This document shows, in pieces, positions 59,660 to 64,000 of a DNA stretch of 64,000 nt (position 1 is the stretch's first letter; each line of letters begins with the position of its first letter). Made by a program: the position numbers and the translations under genes. The DNA comes from Ruicaihuangia caeni (GTDB lineage Bacteria > Actinomycetota > Actinomycetes > Actinomycetales > Microbacteriaceae): positions 248,001 to 312,000 of the forward strand of contig NZ_JASATX010000001.1 of assembly GCF_029952955.1 (NCBI RefSeq). The letters are read 5' to 3'. The notes below the pieces were generated by a model that searched no databases, was not told the DNA's origin, and saw nothing but the letters and a program-made list of their open reading frames with translations.

Positions 59660-60447
59660 AAGCGAATCCAGCCATCAAGATCTTCGGCCTCGTGATCGCG
59701 TTCGTGCTCGTCGCGCCCACGATCATCGTGGTGGCGACCGCGTTCACTGAGAGCAGCATCATCACGTTCCCGCCGAAGGGATTCTCCTTCCGGTGGTTCG
59801 AAGAGGTGCTCACCTCGCGGCAATGGATCGAGGCCCTGCAGAACAGCCTGATCACCGGCGCGATCGCCGCGGTGCTCGCAGTGGTGGTCGGCATCTCCTT
59901 GGCCATGGCCGCTGCTCGAGGCACCGCTATCCCGCGCACGGGGCTCACGACGTTCGCGCTGATGCCCATGCTGGTTCCGCTCGTCGTGATCGCGATCGGC
60001 GTCTACCTCGCGTTCGTGCAGATCGGCTTCTACGGCAACGTGTTCGCACTCGGGGTTGCGCATTCGATTCTCGGCATCCCCTTCGTGTTCATCAATGTGC
60101 TCGCTGCACTGACGAATCTCGATCCGAGAGTGGAAGAGGCCGCACGTGCTTCCGGAGCGAGCTACCCGATCACGCTGCTGCGCATCACAGTGCCGCAGAT
60201 CCTCCCCTCAGCCTTCGTGGGTGGACTGTTCGCCTTCATCGCGTCATGGGATGAGGTCGTCGTCGCGATCTTCTTGGTGACCCCCGGGTTCAAGACGATC
60301 CCGGTGATGATCTGGAGCCAGGTGCGCGAGGGACTCGAGCCCTCCACCTCGGCGGTGTCGACGGTACTCACTGTGGTGACGCTCGTCGTCTTCGGCATCG
60401 TCGCCCTGCTCAATGCCCGCAAGTCGAAGAGGACCGCGACCTCGTGA
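59656..60447 (+). CDS. spermidine/putrescine-type ABC transporter permease (PotC-like)
   Basis: 263 aa, six helices; EAA loop VEEAARASGASYPITLLRIT. FPPKGFSFRWFEEVLTSRQW early and SWDEVVVAIFLVTPGFKTIP late are standard PotC features. Coupled on both sides: ATGA with PotB-like, GTGA with the ATPase frame. Confidence 0.93.
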   Translation: MKANPAIKIFGLVIAFVLVAPTIIVVATAFTESSIITFPPKGFSFRWFEEVLTSRQWIEALQNSLITGAIAAVLAVVVGISLAMAAARGTAIPRTGLTTFALMPMLVPLVVIAIGVYLAFVQIGFYGNVFALGVAHSILGIPFVFINVLAALTNLDPRVEEAARASGASYPITLLRITVPQILPSAFVGGLFAFIASWDEVVVAIFLVTPGFKTIPVMIWSQVREGLEPSTSAVSTVLTVVTLVVFGIVALLNARKSKRTATS

Positions 60448-60467
60448 CCGCTACCCAGGAGAACCCC

Positions 60468-61607
60468 ATGCGAGCAACGACTCGAACCATTGACATGCCC
60501 CTCGCGGAGCGCAAGGAGCGCGGTCGCGCGAAGGGCGCCGCGCTGCGGCTGGAGGCCGTGCGCAAGGTGTACGGCGACAACATCGTCGCGAACGACGTGA
60601 CGCTCGACATCGAGCCGGGAGAGTTCGTCACCCTGCTCGGTGCTTCCGGGTCGGGCAAGACGACCCTGCTCCGCATGATCGCCGGCTTCCTCGAGCCGAC
60701 AGCCGGAGTCATCACGATCGACGGCAAAGACGTCACGTCGGTGCCCGTGCACAAGCGCAAGATCGGTGTGGTCTTCCAGAACTATGCGCTCTTTCCGCAC
60801 ATGAACGTGCTGAAGAACGTCATGTTCCCGCTCGAGATGCACAAGGTGCCCAAGGTCAAGCGCAAGGAACTCGCTCGCGACGCCCTCGCAGCGGTGAAGC
60901 TCGAGAACTTTGAAGACCGGATGCCGTCGCAGCTTTCGGGTGGTCAACAGCAGCGCGTCGCGCTGGCTCGAGCCATCGTCATGAAGCCTCGGCTGCTGCT
61001 GATGGACGAGCCGCTCGGCGCACTGGACCGCCGGCTGCGCGAGGCGATGCAGCTGGAGATCCTGAAGCTCAGTCGCGAACTCGGGCTGACGGTCATCAAC
61101 GTCACCCACGACCAGGAAGAGGCGTTCACCATGAGTGACAAGATCGCCCTCCTCGCCGACGGAACGCTCATCCAGTACGACGAGCCGGCCGCGCTCTACT
61201 CGGCGCCGGTCTCAGAGGTCGCCGCCGAGTTCCTCGGTGAGTCGAATCGCTTCGAAGGCCAGCTCGTGCATGAGCAGCAGCGCTGGTTCGTGCGCGCCGA
61301 CGACATCGAGGTCGAACTCACGGCATCCGCCGCCGACGGCTTCGCTGAGGGCGACCGTGTCGTCGCGGTGATCCGGCCGTGGTCGATCTCGCTCAGCAGC
61401 GCCGACTCCGACGAGCAGGGCTCCGTCGGAACGGTGTCGGCCCTCATCTACGCGGGAGAGTCGCAGAAGGTGCTCGTCGAGACGCCGCTCGGCCGCGAGT
61501 TCATCGTTCGGCGCTCGCTCGACAGCGCCGACGAGCAGCTGCACGAGGGTCAGCTCGTGCAGCTGTCATGGCGGCCCGACCACGTGGTCATCACCCGTCC
61601 GCGCTGA
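60468..61607 (+). CDS. spermidine/putrescine-type ABC transporter ATPase (PotA-like)
   Basis: 379 aa. Walker A LGASGSGKTTLLRMIAG, signature LSGGQQQRVALARAI, Walker B LLLMDEPLGALD, H-loop VTHDQEEA and a C-terminal TOBE domain. ATG 60468 has AGGAG seven bases upstream; a GTG at 60444 overlapping the permease stop would add eight residues. Completes the importer encoded by 57591-60447. Confidence 0.94.
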   Translation: MRATTRTIDMPLAERKERGRAKGAALRLEAVRKVYGDNIVANDVTLDIEPGEFVTLLGASGSGKTTLLRMIAGFLEPTAGVITIDGKDVTSVPVHKRKIGVVFQNYALFPHMNVLKNVMFPLEMHKVPKVKRKELARDALAAVKLENFEDRMPSQLSGGQQQRVALARAIVMKPRLLLMDEPLGALDRRLREAMQLEILKLSRELGLTVINVTHDQEEAFTMSDKIALLADGTLIQYDEPAALYSAPVSEVAAEFLGESNRFEGQLVHEQQRWFVRADDIEVELTASAADGFAEGDRVVAVIRPWSISLSSADSDEQGSVGTVSALIYAGESQKVLVETPLGREFIVRRSLDSADEQLHEGQLVQLSWRPDHVVITRPR

Positions 61608-61665
61608 ACCGCCAGCGCACACACGACTTCATTTCTCAGACCCACATCTAGGAGGACAAACAGGC

Positions 61666-63243
61666 ATGCCCATGTCACCACTGCAACGGCGCGCGAGCGA
61701 GATCGTCGAAGAGCTGCGCCCCGAGCTCTCTGAGTTCCACCGAACCATCTGGAGCTATTCGGAAAGCGCCTGGCGCGAGTACCGCTCGGTCGAGCTCTAC
61801 GTCAACCGACTGCGCGAAGAGGGGTTCCAGGTCGAGGAGGGCTCGGGCGGGATGCCGACCGCGTTCCACGCCACTTGGGGCGACGAGGGCCCCGAGATCG
61901 GCATGTACGCCGAGTACGACGCCACCCCTGGCTACTGCCAGGATGCCGCGACTGAGCGGAAGCCTCGCGAAGGGCTGCACCAGTGGGCCCCCGGGTTCAC
62001 TGATGCCCACTCCGCGCTCGGAGTCGGCGCGCTCGCCGGTGCGATCGCCACCAAGCGCGCGCTCGAGGAGAGCGGACAGAAGGGTCGGGTGCACCTGTTC
62101 GGCGAGCCGGCCGAAAAGGTGTGCGGCTCTAAGGCCGTTCACGCTGCGAAGGGCTACTACGACAGCCTCGACGCTGTCATCAGCTACCACCCCTTCTGGC
62201 ACAACACAGCGCTCTGGGATATCACCAACAACCTCTACTGGTCGGCTGTCTTCACGTTCCAGTGCCCTGAAGAGGAGCCGTGGGGCGTCCCCTTGTTCAA
62301 GAGCAACAACGTCGGCTCGCACAACCTCGTGCGCTCGCCCGGTGCGATCGACGCGCTGAGCCTGATGATCAACACGACCAAGGTCACCCGCGAGAACATG
62401 TTCCCGGCGACCGGTTCGTGGACGCTGAACGAGGCGATCCTCGGGGCGAGCACAGCGACCGCCGACAATCTCGCTCCTCGCATCACGCAGATCCAGTTCA
62501 GCTGGCGCTCGCCGCTGATCGACATCCAGGAGCAGATCCTCGGCATTCTGAAGAACAACGCCAAGCACGTCGCCGGCATCACCAACACCGAGGTGACGAT
62601 GCGCTGGGTGACCCGTACCCGCCCGGGGCTGCCGAACCACGCCCTCACGACGGCGCTGTACGACAACCTCTCGGAGCTCGGTGCGCCCACGTTCGAGGGC
62701 AAGGTCGTCGACTTCGCCAACGAGCTCGAGCGCAACCTGGGCTTCGAGCCCAGTGACGACCCGTTCCTGCCCGAGACGATGTCGCTGGTCACGCCGCAGG
62801 AGACCGACAAGGACATCCGCTTCAACCTGCCGCCGTGGCAGGAGTGCACCGGCGCCGACGACTACACCGAGTACTCATGGCACGCGCCGACTGTGCGCTT
62901 CTTCACCGCCAAGCCGTTCCTCAAGCAGCTGGGCATCGACCTGTGGCACTGGGCGAACAACGCGATGAACGGCGTGCCCGAGGCAATCGACCCCTGCTGG
63001 GAGCGGGGTGCGCAGACGATCGCGAGCACCGCGGTGCAGTTGGTCGAGGATCCGGAGCTGCTGAAGACGGCGACCGCCGAGTTCGACGAGCGGCGCAGCA
63101 AGGCCGATGAGCGCCTGCTGAACCCGCTGCTGCCGAAGGACTTCAACGCGCCGATCGAGCTGCCCTGGCCGGAGTACGTGCAGACCAAGCGCGGTTTCGA
63201 GTGGACTCTGCCCACGACGGACTACTTCGGTGAGGCCATCTAG
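61666..63243 (+). CDS. M20-family amidohydrolase, AbgB-like
   Basis: 525 aa. GMYAEYDATPGYCQ and FGEPAEKVCGSKAVHAAKGY carry the metal-site Asp/Glu pattern of M20 peptidases; the EKVCG variant and KGYYDSLDAVISYHPFW match the AbgB (p-aminobenzoyl-glutamate/indole-acetyl-amino-acid hydrolase) group. It probably cleaves an N-acyl amino acid taken up by the importer. AGGAGG lies ten bases before the ATG; a second ATG is six bases further. Its stop lies inside the next gene. Confidence 0.88.
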   Translation: MPMSPLQRRASEIVEELRPELSEFHRTIWSYSESAWREYRSVELYVNRLREEGFQVEEGSGGMPTAFHATWGDEGPEIGMYAEYDATPGYCQDAATERKPREGLHQWAPGFTDAHSALGVGALAGAIATKRALEESGQKGRVHLFGEPAEKVCGSKAVHAAKGYYDSLDAVISYHPFWHNTALWDITNNLYWSAVFTFQCPEEEPWGVPLFKSNNVGSHNLVRSPGAIDALSLMINTTKVTRENMFPATGSWTLNEAILGASTATADNLAPRITQIQFSWRSPLIDIQEQILGILKNNAKHVAGITNTEVTMRWVTRTRPGLPNHALTTALYDNLSELGAPTFEGKVVDFANELERNLGFEPSDDPFLPETMSLVTPQETDKDIRFNLPPWQECTGADDYTEYSWHAPTVRFFTAKPFLKQLGIDLWHWANNAMNGVPEAIDPCWERGAQTIASTAVQLVEDPELLKTATAEFDERRSKADERLLNPLLPKDFNAPIELPWPEYVQTKRGFEWTLPTTDYFGEAI

Positions 63244-64000
63244 TTCGACGGATGCCGAAGCGGGAAGGCGCAGTGCAGCAACGCTGTTCTGCGTCTTCCT
63301 GCTGTTCGGCGTCGAAACCGCGTACGCCGCGGGGCTACCGCTAGCTGTCTCGCAGGCCGGGTGGACCGATCCGTGGTTCGTCAGTCTGCTCGTGGCCCTG
63401 ACGAACGGCGTAGGACTGCTGATGCTGCCGCTGTTCATCGCCCTGATCGATTCGCGCCTGCGCCGAGCCCTCATGCTCGTCTCCGGCGTGCTCATGGCCA
63501 TAGCGGCAGCGGCAACCTGGATCAGTAGTGAGCAGGGTCTCGAACTTCTGCTGGTAGTCGCGGTGCTGGTATTCGGCATCGCTCGGGTTGCAGCGACCGT
63601 GTCGCTGCTGGCGCAGCTCGCAGGGCTGCGTGGTGATGCGACGCTGCTGCAAGGGCTCAATGGCGCAAGCCAGCGGCTGGGGTCGGCTGTCGCGATCGCG
63701 GCGTTGTCTTCGGCGCTCGCCGCCGGGCTCTGGGGCCTGGTCTATGGGGTGATCACGTTCGCGATGCTGCTGTGGGCGGCCATCATCTGGATGCTGCGCG
63801 CACCCTCAAGCGGCGGATCGCCCCGGCGGTGGATGCTGCGCGACTCTCCGCGTGTCCTGCTGGAGGCGCTCCGTGACCCGCGCGTGCGCGCGTCGGCGTA
63901 CTTGAACGTGGTGATCCTGATGTCACTGCTTGTCAGCAATTCTCTCGTCGGGCTGGTTCTCGAGCGGCGCCAAGACAGCGCTGTGGCGGCCGTCATGCTG
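63230..64000 (+). CDS. MFS-type transporter, partial (runs off the window)
   Basis: An open frame from GTG 63230 (14 nt inside the amidohydrolase gene) continues to the window end, 257 codons so far. It contains at least six hydrophobic helices, e.g. TLFCVFLLFGVETAYAAGLP, LLVALTNGVGLLMLPLFIAL, ALMLVSGVLMAIAAAATW and LWGLVYGVITFAMLLWAAI, with the basic inter-helix loop DSRLRRAL after helix 2. This fits an MFS permease and translational coupling to the operon. The end lies beyond the window. Confidence 0.72.
   Translation, partial: MRPSSSTDAEAGRRSAATLFCVFLLFGVETAYAAGLPLAVSQAGWTDPWFVSLLVALTNGVGLLMLPLFIALIDSRLRRALMLVSGVLMAIAAAATWISSEQGLELLLVVAVLVFGIARVAATVSLLAQLAGLRGDATLLQGLNGASQRLGSAVAIAALSSALAAGLWGLVYGVITFAMLLWAAIIWMLRAPSSGGSPRRWMLRDSPRVLLEALRDPRVRASAYLNVVILMSLLVSNSLVGLVLERRQDSAVAAVML

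Overview
The window is a GC-rich (by eye roughly two thirds G+C), densely coded actinobacterial chromosome segment. I place it in or near Microbacteriaceae. The reasons are a DUF3039 protein (5804), a DUF6458-type protein (9166), a DUF222/HNH protein (37801), a non-discriminating-type GltX, many genes whose -10 element sits directly in front of the start codon (leaderless transcription), and constant recurrence of the word GGCATCC/GGATGCC. The placement rests on sequence features only; no search was run.

Layout. 1-2.7 kb (minus strand): a small unknown protein, then a polysaccharide/teichoic-acid-type ABC exporter (ATPase and permease) and a sugar-phosphate nucleotidyltransferase of the LicC type. 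2.9-5.6 kb: a two-gene ABC-2 type transporter whose ATPase carries a histone-H1-like Lys/Ala/Pro tail. 5.8-16 kb: housekeeping genes, namely a DUF3039 protein, two small membrane proteins, serA, leuB, ilvE, a FAH-family hydrolase, gltX and a thioredoxin-reductase-like flavoprotein, ending in a frameshifted AMIN-like lipoprotein gene. 16.9-22.3 kb: an SDR, small membrane proteins including a TM2 protein, tRNA-Gln(CUG), and a stress-type set (K+ channel, cupin, phosphoribosyltransferase/hydrolase fusion, zinc alcohol dehydrogenase) with a possible DosR/DevR box.

22.5-52.1 kb is a large cell-surface polysaccharide locus. It opens with a giant secreted protein (1886 aa, N,N-dimethylformamidase-beta-like core plus five DUF4082 domains), preceded by three 17-bp direct repeats. 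A tightly overlapping plus-strand operon follows (28.4-37.2 kb: Gfo/Idh dehydrogenase, epimerase, two DegT aminotransferases, NeuD-type acyltransferase, two glycosyltransferases, flippase), which would build and flip a lipid-linked repeat unit containing amino sugars. After an inserted DUF222/HNH gene come further glycosyltransferases, an AsnB-type amidotransferase, a secreted beta-helix protein, an O-antigen-ligase/polymerase-type protein and two divergently transcribed Wzz-like chain-length proteins. The locus fades into a TolB-like protein, an MFS transporter and unknown genes. No initiating glycosyl-1-phosphate transferase is visible.

52.4-55.8 kb: an HD-domain protein and two tandem paralogous MFS transporters. 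55.9-64 kb: an apparent catabolic/uptake operon with a TPP-dependent decarboxylase/ALS-like enzyme, a spermidine/putrescine-type ABC importer (binding protein, two permeases, ATPase), an AbgB-like M20 amidohydrolase and an MFS gene running off the window end. A perfect 16-bp hairpin separates the binding-protein gene from the permease genes.
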